Assembly (NCBI GenBank): GCA_008711295.1
Contig: VUYV01000044.1
Span: 4,141,723 to 4,205,722, forward strand
Source: Anarhynchus alexandrinus
Lineage: Eukaryota; Chordata; Aves; Charadriiformes; Charadriidae
Direction: 5' to 3'
DNA: 64,000 nt
Shown here: positions 1 through 12,801 of the stretch, piece after piece
Layout: every line of letters starts with the position of its first letter
Position numbering within the stretch: position 1 is the stretch's first letter
Position numbers and translations under genes: made by a program
The notes under the pieces: model-generated
Told to the model about the DNA's origin: nothing
The model's input: the letters and a program-made list of their open reading frames with translations, nothing else
Database searches by the model: none

Positions 1-1140
1 AATTAATCGATGACTGTAATCAAGTCGTCTAATTTTTGTGATGATATTGTTTATTGGCAATTGAAAGCAGAATGGTTATTTTTTTTAAACGCAATAGCAG
101 AATCATGAAAAGGCAAAAAAGGATTTATTCTGGTTCCTACCTGATCTTTTCCTTCTTTATTCAATAGAACGTCATACAAACATTAATGTTTAAAATATGA
201 AAGCTAATGCAGAAAGACATATGGGTATTGCAGTAATGTGTTCAGAGCTCTCTTTCTGGAGTCTGATAGCTGTGTCGCAGCTGTAACAGCAAATCTAAGC
301 ACTTGTTAGGGATATTGAGATTGACCAATGGCAGTTCCAGTCTTATGAGAAATAGGTGCGACTTTCCAAGAACAGCTGCAAAGTTATCCACTGAGGTCTT
401 GCCTTTCTGATCCTGCTCCACAGGTTTTGTCTGCCTCTGTCTGTCCTCTGCTAGATAAGAGCCCAGAAGGTGACAGAGGGTTCCTGCTCCTGTCGCTGGT
501 ACCTGGTGCGACCGCCGGTCAGTCCCAGAGGCACAGGGGCACTATGGCAATAGTAAAGATGAGCTGTTTGCACCGCTCTGACTGCTCTGTGCACATGAGA
601 AGGTACTTACATAGATAAGGGGTGTGTTAGATGAGAACAGAGGCTGTCGGTGTGCTGAGAGCCAGGAGGGTAGCTGGATCCTCTGGGAACGGCTTAGGAA
701 GGCAGTGGAGCCCGAGAACTGGAATACCATTATTGGCCTTTCTGTTGCCCAGTTCTACCATATGTGGAATAGTACCTCTTTTTCTCTATTTACAGGAAAC
801 TTTATGGCTTCATTCATCAAGACATTATCTAAGTGCAATTGTTGCAATGTTTAACCCCCTTTCCTCCCTTTCCCTTACTCTCCTGCAATTCAGTTTGTCC
901 TCTTCTCTCCAGAGCTCCTGTGGGCTGCCTCTGATTCTAGCCAAGCCCTTTATCTTCTCAAGCTTGTGTTATCTTAATCTCTATGAAATCAGACTGATTA
1001 TTGATCAAGCAAATTAATCTCATAATGGTTCCACCACAGCTTCTTGCATGTAAAATAGGGTATTGCTATATTAATAGAGAGCACATTGTGAAAACATCCT
1101 AAAAGCAGCGGAGAAATAAGAGAAGAACTGTAAATTCAAT

Positions 1141-1210
1141 TATTTTGAAATGGCTGCACTGTTTCTAATTAGCTAATTGCAGCCTGCACATAATTAGGAA
1201 AAATGATAAA
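1141..1210. promoter_or_regulatory. Candidate regulatory element with clustered homeodomain-type sites
   Basis: Three AT-core sites typical of homeodomain proteins lie within 34 bases: TAATTAG at 1166-1172, CTAATTG at 1173-1179 and TAATTAG at 1191-1197. The first two abut. Such clusters are common in vertebrate developmental enhancers, but AT-rich DNA also produces them by chance. No conservation or expression data are available here, so this is a candidate only. Confidence 0.25.
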
Positions 1211-1240
1211 GGTTGAAATGCTTATTGGGGGGAGGAGGGG

Positions 1241-1278
1241 AACAAAAAACCAAACCAAAACAACAAAAAACCCACCCC
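1241..1278 (+). repeat. A/C-only low-complexity tract
   Basis: The plus strand has 38 consecutive bases made only of A and C, built from AAAC/AAACC-like units. It directly follows a G-rich run at 1227-1240. Similar A/C-only tracts recur at 13895-13930, 39067-39093 and 41573-41659. It is best read as a degenerate simple repeat. Confidence 0.75.
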
Positions 1279-4200
1279 GCTGTTGAGAAATATTCCTGAA
1301 CAAATTGTAGCAGACAGTTGGTCAGAAAGGTGGACTTGACAATAGGATATTATTTACCCTTCCCATACTGACTGAGATAATTGCAGTAATTGCACAGTTC
1401 ATTTTCATACAAAGAGCAGAAACTGCTTGAAATCAGTTTAATCTGGAAGAAACAACGTGTTCCTCATATAGTAACAAAGCCATTTAGGCAAACAACATTT
1501 ATTTCATCAAAAACTTGTAAAGTAAAGAAAGCATTTTGATTTAGCTGCCAGATGGATGCAATGAAGAACTCCTCATTTGCTACCTTATAAAGATAGGCGA
1601 TTATTTAAAGAAAAAAAAAATCTACAGAATGTGCCGTAAAAGTACAATTTCTAGATAAGATACTCTTTCCAGACCAGTCTGGTCCCAGAGAGAGCAACTG
1701 CTTAATTTTGTATGGAATCAGAGAACGCTTAAGGTAGAGACAGGAAGGACAGCAATCACATCAGTACTCAAGCAAGAACCAAAGGATTTGCTCTGTCCCA
1801 ATATCCCGGGAACATCAAAACAGGAACATCAAAAAAGGAAGGTGTTTCATAGAATGTTGCTCTATTTAGAAAAAGGGGTTTGTCCTGCTGTAATCTATGA
1901 ATTTTGCTTGAGACGTGACTCAGGCCAAGCAATGAGTCGGGTGAAAGCAGATCACCTGCAACCTAAGCAAAGAAATAGTTGGTGGTAGGATCAGTAGTTC
2001 TTCTGAACCGTCCCAGAGCTTTTTTTACTTCTGGGGAGATCAAGAAATAGTTCTTCTTGAGAAGACACACTGTGATGGTATCTTGATGTAGGGTCAAACC
2101 AAGAAGTATAGGGTGCTGCTGCCGAACTTTGAGAATCACCTAAGAAAAAGAGCTAACTCTGGTGCAAACAAAAGAAAATGAGCCTCTTGGAGAGGGAGGC
2201 AAGCAAAATAAGAACTCCTCCTTCTGTCTGTATTTTCATCTTCCCTCTGTGTCTACGCTTTGGACTTCATCCGTGTTAATTCTGCCATGCTGGCGTCGTT
2301 TAGTGTGCAGTCAACCGCTTTGGAGGAGTGCAGCATGAGGAAGCCACTTTGAGATCAACATAAGCTCGCAGCATGTAGTCTTCAAAATCTTACTAAATGA
2401 CTGAGAGAACATTGTGACAAGCTACTTTTTCTGAGTCAGCAGGCATGGGAAAGAGTAGTACTTAGTTTAATTCATCAGTTTGAGAAGTGTGTCTTTGCTT
2501 GTGGTTGCACTACATATAAACTAGTAATCGCTCTATGGTATTTATTTTTTTTATTCTGCCACATGCTTTCTTCTTGCCTGTTTTTGAGCAATCAAGTTAA
2601 TTTAAAATATAACTACTATAAATGCAGACCACTGAAATAATAATTTCTCTTATTTTTATTGAGTTTGTTTTAAATTAGGACTGTTGAATCTATATTTTCC
2701 TTTCTAGATTTTCCTCTCTGAGAAGTTTCATTTAGCTGAAAACACTGCTTATTATTTATGAGGCGTCCTTTCTTTCACTGACAGACAGCTGGGGAGAGCA
2801 TGCCATTTTCTATTGGTTTTGAGAGATGAAATATGAAACAAGTGCTGGTTAATCCTTGAGCTTCCAATCTGACCTCTGCTCAATCGTTAGATGTCAGCAA
2901 TTTAAAATTTATACTATGGCCACATTAGACAAATTTGTCAGGCAAGCCATGTTGACTAATAAAAGGACAAGTTTTTCCTTACACAAATCAAATCCTGAAC
3001 CCATAAAAAGCACTGAAGACCTTGGGAAGACTTGCATGAAAACAGACATTTATTTTGTTTTTTTTTTGCCTGGGGGACAAAGAAAGCAGCCTCGTGACTT
3101 CAGCAGAAGTTACTTGTAGGAGTTACTGATGGATGTGGTAAGGCTGGGAGGGGAAAAATAGAGGAAGATAACTGGATATTAGCTATTAATTTTGAAGAAG
3201 AGCATCTGACTGGAACCCTACATTAGGAATAATGTAGGTTATGTCTGTTTGGTGGGTCTTCAGAGAGCGGAGAGGTGGATGACAGCTTTAAAACATGGAA
3301 TTTGGACAACATGCAGTTTTGATAGCTACCTGACGTGGTGCGCAAATGGTTAGAGTTGGGATTGTTGTTGCGGGTGAAAAAGTTTTTTGGAGATTGAAGA
3401 TCTCCTTCAAACATTCACTCCAATGGAAATATAATAGCTTAGTCAAAATTATTTTTTGGAAATTCTGTGATATCTCAAGCAGCTGGGTCAGTGCTAGTGA
3501 CAGCCGGGAGGGTGACTGGAGGGTTAGAGCTCTCGTGAAAGTCAGGAGCAGATGTGACCTCCTCTACCCCTGGAAAATCTGTAATGAAAACTTTTACCTT
3601 TTCCTGTAAACAGAGTTTGAACCAAGTTTGGAATGTCACTTTCTCTGAGCTGAAGAAAAAAGGTAATTGGGTAATTTAACTGGTTTTAGATGTTCTTACT
3701 GGCACAGGTCTTAAACCTTTTAAGTGAAACTGTAACAGCTTGACGGTTTTGCAGGAAACCTAAATGAAACATGTTGATCTGACTGACTTAAGCATGAAAT
3801 TGTGTTTCTTAAGGGTTCTAAACAAAATCTCAGACTCATAGAAAAGGAAGAAAATTCTCATACGAGTTAGCACAAAGCAAAAGCAAATTTTTACCTATTT
3901 TAAGACATGAGTAAATGAAATTCTAGTTACTTATCAAAACCAATCTTCTAATAATTTGATTTCAAAAAAAAAGGTGAACAAGAGATAAAGTTGCATAGAT
4001 TTGACAAATTAAGGTTGCATTATCTGGTTAGTGATGCCTTTGCATTCTGCTTTATTTCAGGTCAGTGCCATCTTTTATATACGCAAAATTCAATTCACAG
4101 TCGGTCTCTGTCTAAACATATTCTGGTGTTCCCTTTCCCAACTGTGTTAGCTTCAGTGGGTGATGCTTGTACAGACCGTGCAAGGACTCACTGCCCTTGG

Positions 4201-5652
4201 CAATATTGTCTCCTTTTTTCATATAGATGAACAATACTTTTTTTCAGTGTGTTAAATGAAAATGGGATTTCTTTCAAAATTAGGCTTCTCTCCAAAGATT
4301 TAAAGGGTTTTGCGTGGCACGTCTGCGCTCCTCGGTTACCACTTTAAGAAACACCAGGGGCAGATGATCGAGTGCATTTGCTAATTATTTCATCATTCTG
4401 CTCAAAGTAATGCCACTCCAGAGTGGCTGATACCCTATTTGATGTCACTCGTTAGTTAACTTTGGGGTTCAGTGAATCGAAGGGATTACCAGTTTTCACC
4501 TGTTACCCCTCTTTACCTCTCTAAGAGCAAATTAATGATATCTGTACAGCTGACACATTAAAAAAAAAAAAAGAATATTCTGAAGGGGTATGAAAATTCT
4601 CCTTTCTAGTCAAAAGCTGGGCTCCTTTTACCTCAGAAGGTTTTCAGAAGATTTGAGTTATGTTTGATATTTAGCCTCTGGATGAAATCTAACTGTAATG
4701 AAATCAGGGGCATAACTTCAAATGCATTGAAGCTGGCCTGTCACAAAGTGGTTCTCCACTGCTATAAAAGACTTTCTCCCTCCCAGGACAAAAGGAAGCA
4801 AGAAGATGATGCTTGACAGTGAAAGATTTATTAATACAATCTCTGTTCATCTTTAATGGTGTACTCTGTTAGCACACTCCTAATTAACAAGCAACCAATT
4901 TGATTTTTCTGGCTAGAGCAGAGGGGGGAAAGAAATCCCAATATTTTATGAAAACTTAGGAGTGTTTTCAGCTTCTCTTGATCTCGTTGTTCCTGCTGGC
5001 ATTTCCAGCCTGCAAAATACCTGTCTTGAACCAAACTCCATCTACCATTTCCCCTCTGCAATGAGGGCAGGCGCCGACCTCCTTTTCCAGCGTTGTTTGC
5101 ATGAGCCGCTCTGCAGCCCAGCTCAGACGCCCAAAATGGAGGCAGTGCTGCCTTCCATCCTCCTCCTCCCTCTGCCCCGCGTTCCCTCTGAGATCCAGCA
5201 TCCTTCTCACCAACAGATTCAGCTGGTCCTACAATAAATCTTTGTGGAATTTATTCAAAATGGTGCTGAGCTGAGTCACCCTGTGGAAGGAGAGGCGGGA
5301 GCCCTTGGCTGGGAGCGTGGATTCTGGGGGAGAGAGATGGGGAAGAATGAAAAAGGGGGGAGCAAGACCTCCTCTCTCTGGCACTAAGGAGCCACTCGTG
5401 TGGTTTCACCACCTGTGCAACCACAGCCTTCAAGCAGCTGCTTTACATTCTGTTTTGTCTCTTATTTCTGTTGCAACGTGCTGCAAGAAAAAGGTATTTG
5501 CTCTTTGCTGATAAGGAAGAGACCCATGGGCCTTTCGGAGTAATTTCTCTTATCTGTTAACCCACATTTGCTGACCCTCTGATGGAGGTTGTTAGCCTGG
5601 GTTGAAACTTTTCGGGTGGGGAACACCCTCTCAACTTGGTTATGTTATTGTA

Positions 5653-5806
5653 TATAGGTAAAATGTTAGATTTTATTTTTTTTCTGAAGAAGGTTTCCTG
5701 CTAGTCTCAAGATTATTATGTTTTTAANGTATAGGTAAAACGTTAAATTTCTTTTTTTTTTCTGAAGAAGGTTTCCTGCTAGTCTCAAGATTATTATGTT
5801 TTTAAT
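5653..5806 (+). repeat. 77-bp near-identical tandem duplication with an N at the junction
   Basis: Copy one (5653-5729) and copy two (5730-5806) both run from 'tataggtaaaa' through a T-rich run and 'ctgaagaaggtttcctgc' to 'gattattatgttttta'. They differ by a few substitutions and the length of the T run. The only N nearby, at 5728, falls at the end of copy one. A recent duplication with a base call lost exactly at the boundary is unlikely. An assembler abutting two overlapping contig ends with a one-base gap explains the pattern better. If so, the true genome has one copy. Confidence 0.85.
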
Positions 5807-8800
5807 AGCACAGATTTTTACCTTCTTCTATAGCAGTATCTATTTTTTGTCTACATTCTTCCGCATTTTCCTTCTGTATTGCCGCCGCCTGTGTCTTCTC
5901 TGGCACTCTGATAGCAACTGTCAGGCAGACCCAGACTTGTATTGGTTCTGTTAACTTCAGCTCAAGTCTTTACTCTCTGGCCTGACGTGCTTGCTCTTAT
6001 TTTAATGAAAAATACTTCATTTTGGTGGAACATCTGTCTGTATTGATTTTTGCAGCCACTTATTTCCTGAGGTTTTATCCATTCTTTTGAGCGAGACGCA
6101 CACTGTGTAGGAACAGTTCTTAATGCTCAGATCTCCCTTCAACTCAGACTTGCCAGGAGATCTACTAACTACCAGCCATAAGAATTTTACAAAACAGTCC
6201 TAAAGCAGCAGGCAGTGATTGTGCATTAAGTTGTATCATTTGCGTGACCTCCGGTAGGTAGCCTGGACCCCTTCATTATCTTTGTTGGGCAACAAGAGAG
6301 CTCAGTGCACGCAAACGTTGCGCTGAAAGTAGTGAGTGTTGTAAAATTGCTGAGTAATTATAACGTTCACTACTGTGGAGGAAAAACAGGCATTTGTTTG
6401 CTGTTCTTGTATGATCCCATCTCTATCCTGAGCAAATCAAAAGTAATCTTCACTGAGTTAATTCCCTATCTTCTGTATAGAAAGCAGAGGCCAAAGGAGC
6501 TGGAAAGCTGAGAATCTAAAATTCTCAACTGGATGTTGAGCACTAACCCCAAATCTAATAATCTAACACTAACAGCAGGCATAAATAACTCACTTCTGGA
6601 ATGCTATGACCTACAAAACTCATCAAGTTGCTGCAACTATAAAAATAAAATGTGGAGTGTTGAGTGGGGTTTTTTGTTGTTGTTTTGGCTTTCTTTTTTC
6701 CCCCTCTGGATGTCATTTAGGACTCAGTCTTTTCCATCGAGTATTATGCTGCTAGGATCTCTGTAAAGCCCAATGCAGTCACCATTCTTTGTTGTTGCCT
6801 GGTGCTTAGTGTTTGTGCCTTGTCTCCCAACTTTAAAAAAGGAACCATAGCATTTTCTTTCTTTGCAAGGATATTGTGTGAAAACTATGTTAAGTGTGGC
6901 ATATTCGTACCACACTGTAATACAGATACACAGATGAACTCCAACAGGTGAACCCACACGAAGATGCTTTTGCTGTTCTTGGGTATCTCAGCTTGGCTAA
7001 GCCAGAAAATAGCAAAGGCCCAAAAGGAATATCTATCATTAAGAGCAGAGGGGTTTCCTGGCACAGTGAGAGCTCAAACGAGCCAGAATCCCTAAAAACA
7101 AAATGAAGATATATAACATCTTCACCAGCAGCTCTCTCCACGCAGCAGCGAAAGGCTCCCCCACGCCATCAACGGAGCGATTAATACCTTCCGAAGGAAG
7201 AAGTATTGTGTGCTGGATGATTGCAGGGGCAGTGCTGCGCAGGATTACGGGCATCACACGCTTCTGGTAGTGTTCATTTCACTGTGCTTTGCTTGTGCCC
7301 TTCCTACGCTTGGATACTGCAGTGAGGTGGCAGCAGAGGAACCTGTACTGATGGGCTTTTTTTAGTTTCTCAATTTGCATCCAAATTCCAAAATAATGGT
7401 AAATGCTATACCACTGTGCATTGTCTAAGTAAATTTTTTCAACTCTGTGAAACTTTCTGATTTGATTTGTAAGCAGATGTAGACCGCAATTTTTCTCATA
7501 TGTGATTATAGATCCAAATTCCATCTATCTCACTGAGGACTCTTTCTGATAAGAAAAACATGCCAGATTTGAGTGTCTCCAAGCAAAGCTAGGCAACAAG
7601 GAAGCTGTCTGAATAGCCACCTATAGATTTCTCTGGTACAAGAGAATTCCTCACGTGGTATGAAAGCACGTGTATAGCAAGAATTTGGAGGAGGGATGGG
7701 TCTCAGTGCCTTGCCTAATTCTTTTTGGAAAGACTGCATTGTAGAAGGAACTTACAATTGGCATCAGTCTGATCTCTGACTTTCACGAGCAGTAGATTTG
7801 CAGTGGTGGATCACTCCTGCTGACTCTCTGCAGATCAAGGGAAGGATTCCTTGTTCATTTCTTGCTGTTCTACGAAGCAAGAAAGTTAATTTTTATTTTG
7901 GTTATCATAAACATTTTGTCATAAGTAGCTGTGGACAGTGGATTTATACGGCCTTTAAACTTATCTGTAAGATGCTTGGAAGTACTGTCAAGCCTGGAGA
8001 AGCCAGCACAGTTTTGGGGTACCTGATGTCTGTAGGTTAGCACGTTCTGTAAATATTCTTCAGCTTCATACTGCCTGGGTTTTTTGCAGCATACCGAAGA
8101 CAAACTGTGGTATTGTATTCTAGAAGCAGAAGGCATTTTTGCAGAATTTCATGAGTAATTCCTTTCAATAGTTCAGAGCAAACCGACTGAAGCCGGCAGC
8201 CACAAATCACAGCAGCAGTATTTGTTGGCTGGTGAGGTAGTGTTATTTTGCAGACTGCTGGTAAATCTCTGGGAAGTTTCCTCTGCACCCGGCTGCTCGG
8301 TGGAAGACAAAATTGGTGCTCGTGATGGGCAGACCCCATAAAAGGCCAGAGGTTTGTAAAATTGCTATAAAATCACTGGGTTGTAGAGAATTCTATGAGC
8401 AATAAATCTCTGTTTGTTTATATGATGGAGGCTGAATTCTGCAAGGTCCTTTCCAAACCTAGAGTGAGGAAAGTCATAACATAAAAGAGCTTTTGAAGGA
8501 AAAAGTGTTGAACCCAAAATCATACAAGTAGAAGGGTTCAAAGCAGGGCTTGGAATAGGAAAGAATAAAGCTGGAGGATTAGTTATAATACAAATAGCCC
8601 CTGACTGCAAGGGCTTAGAATGACTATGGTTAGCTCAACTGATTAGTGAAGCCCATCTAAAACCAAGCAGGAATAACAGTCCTTCTGGCCTCAAACTCTG
8701 CCCTAGCCAGAGGCGAAGGGAGTGGATGCTGCTTTGAAAGGCAAATGTGAGTGTTCTGGCAGAAGATTGCCAGGGTGCAGTGAATGGGGCCTGGAAGGCA

Positions 8801-10975
8801 CTTTGCTGCCCAGCTGACCTCAGTGGTCTTTCCCTTTCGGCCTTACGTCTTACAGCAGTGCGTTGATGTTAACATTTGGGTTACTAACGCGTGAGAACTC
8901 AAGCCTGGAAAGCTTTGAATGGCTAGTGCAAGATACTGGACGTCCTTGGCCTCCCAAGGTAAATGTAGACTGGCAGCTTGACAGCCCACAGTTTAGGGAA
9001 GAGAACACGCAGTATTAAATGCTAAAAGATGGTACTGTTGGTGAAAGTGAAATTTTGGTGTGAAAGGAGAATGGGAGCCCTGGTTTGTATAGGCGTACCA
9101 TCATCACCATCAAAGACCTGAATTCCTGAAGACATCTGTAATATTCGATTGGTCTTATTTGACCTACCAAATGCCCTGTGACATTGTGTATCAGTAGATG
9201 CTGCCTTAAGGCACTTCCTTGTTAACTGTTTCTGGTGTGTGTTCATGGTTCTCTTCTGCAAAGCAGCCTCTTTAATGCCGTGCAGATTGGCATGTGGGCT
9301 CCACCCTGAAAAAGACCAAAATTTAGCTAAAAATTTCAAGTTTGTCAGTATTCTGGCAGATATAAAGTGGTATGGTTTCATTAAAATAAGCTGAATTATT
9401 TCCCACCTCCTCCCCCCTGCCCAGCCTGGGGATCCAGCCATTTATTTGCACCAACTAGTAAGGCAAAGGGGGAGGAAAAGGCTGTTGGTTTTTATTTCTA
9501 TAATAAGTCTAGGAGGAGGCTCAAACTCTACAGTAACTGCAGTCTTCTGAGGAGACTTCGACATTATGCACAGCTTGAAATGTTTGTAGCCAATATAGCA
9601 TTTAAATCTTCAAGCCAATTAAGTGTAATTATTGAATGAAAGGTAATACTTTTCTTCAACAATATGACGGTTAAATTTAAATTGGTTTTTAAATTAGAAG
9701 GTGACACCTACTAACTGTCAGTCAATTAGGTGTTTATCTGAAGACTGTTGGCATGAAATGTCTCTTTTTTTTTTAAGTGTATATATATAGTCTGTGTATC
9801 TTACTGAAGGCTGAAGAGGTTTCTGCATTTTGTGCAGAGACAGTAAATACACAGAGCACATATGAATAAATGAAAAAACGGATTTGCTTTCTAGAAAGTT
9901 TCCTGTTCTCTTAATAGGTATTGATAAAAGCTTTCTACTTATTCTACTCTATTAACTACCAAAATTGAATTCTTAGGCTAATAATTCCAAAAAGTGTTTA
10001 ATGAAATAACTTGCCTATTTCCTATCCATTTATGGCCTATTTTGTCCATAAGTGATCTTCTTGGCTTTGTCTGGTCATTTCTAATACATAATACCCCCTA
10101 AAACTTGAAGAGCTTTGGGCTCACGGGCACATCATATGGTTCAAGGTGCAGATTTACTCCTGTCCTGTGTCCTGCCCCATAACAACTCTCAGATTTGCTC
10201 AGAGAGACAGTGAGAAGACTGTTAATGCAAAAAAAAAATGAAAATTCACAAATGTGTTTTCGTTTGTTAAAAAGATACACTTTTCCATGGAATTCCTCAC
10301 TTCTACAGCATGTACGATACATAAGCTTATTAATACACAATTGCAAGATCATAAAATACAGAAGTTTCATTTGATTAAACAGCAATTTGAGGTTATAATT
10401 TTTGTCCTCCAAGCTGCATTATTAGATCTTCTCAGTGATTGGAATTACAAGCTGCTATTACTTTTAAAAAAATTAAGTATTTTTTCTCATTTTTTTCTTG
10501 TGGGAGAACTTGTTTGAGGTCTTTCTGTGCATGACAGCTAAAGAAGCATAAATTAATACTTTCTGAAGGGTTCTTTTTGTAAGCAATTGCTGATAACTTT
10601 TATTTTGGCATTTATGGTAGGAAAAGACAAAAACATGATACTGTGCAAAGGCATGTCAACAACTGTAATAAACACCTATATTGAGAGCAATTGACATACC
10701 AGTATAAAGATTTTATTTACATGATGAAAGATGCCAGGTGACATGGCTACGTGGGTTCTAAAAGACGTTTTCCTCAACTTAAAAGCCCTGCCAATCTCCG
10801 CACAAACACTTTGCGATCCGTTCAATGGTAGGAAGCTGTGGCAAGTAGCAACAGAGCTTGTTTCCTTGTGTTATGACTGTAGGTATTTTTTAAGTCTTGG
10901 TTGCCTTCTGCAACTAGAGACTGAGAGCATGCCCGTTCCCTATCCCAAAACAGCTTTCACTTGGTTTCTGATCAC
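5807..10975. other. Non-coding DNA, no gene seen
   Basis: The longest frame is 139 codons on the minus strand (9022-9441). Its product has no motif I recognise and its length is within chance expectation. The block at 9660-9740 contains three AGGTG/CACCT elements within 34 bases (a palindromic pair at 9699-9709 and one at 9728-9732), beside an AATTAGG. This arrangement resembles paired zinc-finger E-box repressor sites (ZEB/Snail type), but that is only motif similarity. No transposon tail or RNA gene was seen. Confidence 0.65.
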
Positions 10976-10990
10976 AGCGCTGTGTCTCTA

Positions 10991-11156
10991 TCCGTGTCCA
11001 AAAGCACGGCGATGGAGCTGTGTCGCTGCTGTTGAGCTAGTGGCTCCTTTTGTGCGAGCTTTGCTGGGGAATGCCGAGCGGCGGCGGCTGTGCGCGGGCG
11101 CTGCGCTGAGCCCTCCTGCAGCTCCGCGGGGAGCGCGACTCCTCACCAACAGAACG
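10991..11156. promoter_or_regulatory. Small CpG-rich patch
   Basis: I count about 18 CpG dinucleotides in roughly 165 bases, clustered most densely at 11053-11138, within CpG-poor AT-rich surroundings. The patch is much shorter than a classical CpG island. It could be a small promoter-like or enhancer element, an unmethylated relic, or a GC-rich fragment of an old insertion. A 148-codon plus-strand frame (10731-11177) crosses it. That frame ends shortly after the patch and looks like a by-product of high GC content and few stop codons. Confidence 0.45.
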
Positions 11157-11160
11157 CTTC

Positions 11161-12625
11161 ACAGCACGCTGGGGTAACGGGCTCAGAATGGGGGGTCTCT
11201 GCTTAACCAAATGCCTTCTGTATATTAACGCCATAGATCAGAACTCATGTTCAAAGTATTAAAATGGAAGACCAACGCACAGGACACGATGCATCTGTGA
11301 CATTAATATTTTGTATGCAAAGTTGGTTGGTTGTACGTGTAACTCCTGCTTGAAATTTGCAAATGTGAAATGCCTACTTTGCATGCAATTGCATGAAAAT
11401 ATAGTAGTAATCACATGATAATGGAGGCAGTTTTATTCTTTTTGTTCTCCAGTCTCTATCAGAACCAATATATAAAAGACCTTTTTTCCCTTTCCCTTTT
11501 TCTTTCCCTTTCCTTTCCCCAATATTCAATTAGTAGCAGTTTCAAAAAACCCCATGTTGATAGTTTTCTATTGCTGCTAGTCTTTCTTTTTTTTTGCTCT
11601 CTGACCTTCCAATGAAATTACTACACTACTTCATCACACAAAAGGGAACACTTAAAACAATTATCTCAGAAATGCTTCTATTTACTTTCCCTTTTAAAAT
11701 GTTCAGCCTTTCAATGTTAAAATTATGTAGGCAAATGTTTCTGTTGTACCAGAAGACAAAAAGGAATACAGGGAGAGGAGAGGAAGCCCCAAGAACCACA
11801 CAACCACTTAAAAACTACTTAAGGCATTATGTACCCTCTATTCTAGATCCATTTCAGACATTGGACTAAATTCTGCTTTCAGGCGCACATCAGCAGCTCT
11901 AACAAATGCTTTGACTTTGGTCAGATGTTAAGGGCAAAATTTCCTACCGCGAGCAAATTGGTTTGGTATGTAACAGGCACCATCATCGAGAAGGATAAGT
12001 GGTATAATTGTGACCCTGACCCACACGACAGCGTTACGTTATTCAGTCATTTAGCTGGGTTGTAGGATCTGCTGGACACTGGTTATGTACCAGGAGAGCC
12101 AGGTACCGTGCAGAGCTAACACCTTGCTTCCTCTAAAAGCAGTCAAACTCTTCCTGTAGCTGAGCCAGAATGAAAAAGGTTTTTTGTTTTGTTTGTTTTC
12201 AGATTTTTGTTTGTTTTAGTGTTTTTTTCCTGTGGAAGGGCCCAACAAGCCTATGTAACGCATTTGATTGATGACTAACCAGCATGCGCGCAGTGTTTTC
12301 CAGTAAGAACAAAAGCAAAAGTGCAGTGTGGGGAATGAAATCGCGGGCCATTTCCAGCGTCTAACATTCAGAGCATGCTGTCAGTAAAACGCAGGTCTGA
12401 GCCCATTCCCAGCTACCAGGTGCCACCCGTCCAGCAGCCAAATACTGTGACTGTGTTTGGGTCTGGGTAGGATAAAAGCCATGCAGTGTGCTGGAGAAGA
12501 AATAGAGAGCCCAAATGCATCCAGTACTTGACAGGGTGAAGGCATAACATGGATAGGCTACCCGTGAGCTGCAGGCTTCTATGCTGGAAGCTACTGTCAC
12601 AAGGATAGAAATAAAAGAAAGGAGG
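11161..12625. other. Non-coding DNA with pyrimidine and T-rich tracts
   Basis: This stretch holds no supportable gene. Its notable features are a 41-base pyrimidine tract (separate entry) and a T/G-rich low-complexity run at about 12178-12230 made of TTTG-like units. A palindrome-like 'gcatgcgcg' occurs near 12284. Otherwise it is ordinary AT-rich sequence. Confidence 0.65.
11480..11520 (+). repeat. 41-nt uninterrupted polypyrimidine tract
   Basis: Every base from 11480 to 11520 is C or T, arranged as CCCTTT-like and CTTTCCC-like blocks with approximate mirror symmetry. Homopurine-homopyrimidine mirror repeats of this size can form triplex (H-DNA) in supercoiled DNA, and such tracts also act as length-variable microsatellites. 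There is no adjacent exon to make it a splice-acceptor tract. Confidence 0.85.
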
Positions 12626-12801
12626 GGTTTTTCTCTGTATGGGTGATCTAACAGTGGAACAAGTTGCCCAGGGACACTGGAGTCCCTCTCCCTGGAGGTA
12701 CTCCCAACTTGGCCTGAAGTTGGCCCCACTTTGAGCAGTGGTTTGGATGAGATGACCTTCAGAGATCCCTTCCAAATTAGATCATTTTGAGATTCCATGA
12801 A
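12626..12801 (+). mobile_element. CR1 LINE, 5'-truncated 3' end fragment
   Basis: The sequence follows the 3' region of avian CR1 in order: 'aacaagttgcccaggga', then an 'agtccctctccctggaggt' segment, then after an internal loss 'ggtttggatgagatgacct', 'agatcccttccaaatta', and a degenerate tail 'ttttgagattccatga'. CR1 is a non-LTR retrotransposon that inserts by target-primed reverse transcription and is usually 5'-truncated, so only this untranslated tail and a little upstream sequence survive. No reverse transcriptase sequence is present. The 5' boundary is approximate. Divergence suggests an old insertion. Antisense frames at 12361-12807 and 12413-12775 run through it and are not genes. Confidence 0.85.

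Larger units (their letters stand above)
1..5652. other. AT-rich non-coding DNA, no gene seen
   Basis: No open frame here is longer than 128 codons and none resembles a known protein. The stretch is AT-rich with many short poly-A and poly-T runs. Two parts look more structured than the rest: 1141-1210, which has three closely spaced TAATTA/TAATTG-type sites, and about 1360-1610, a non-repetitive block with several AT-rich motifs. A moderately GC-rich patch lies at about 5040-5420, where several frames stay open together, as expected from composition rather than coding. I see no transposon remnant. It may be intergenic or intronic. Confidence 0.7.

Noticed and set aside
9022..9441. 139-codon minus-strand frame
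   Set aside because: No domain or splice context was recognised, and a few frames of this length are expected by chance.
10731..11177. 148-codon plus-strand open frame
   Set aside because: Its length is what chance predicts for the longest frame in 64 kb over six frames. It crosses a CpG patch that lacks stop codons, and its product has no recognisable domain.
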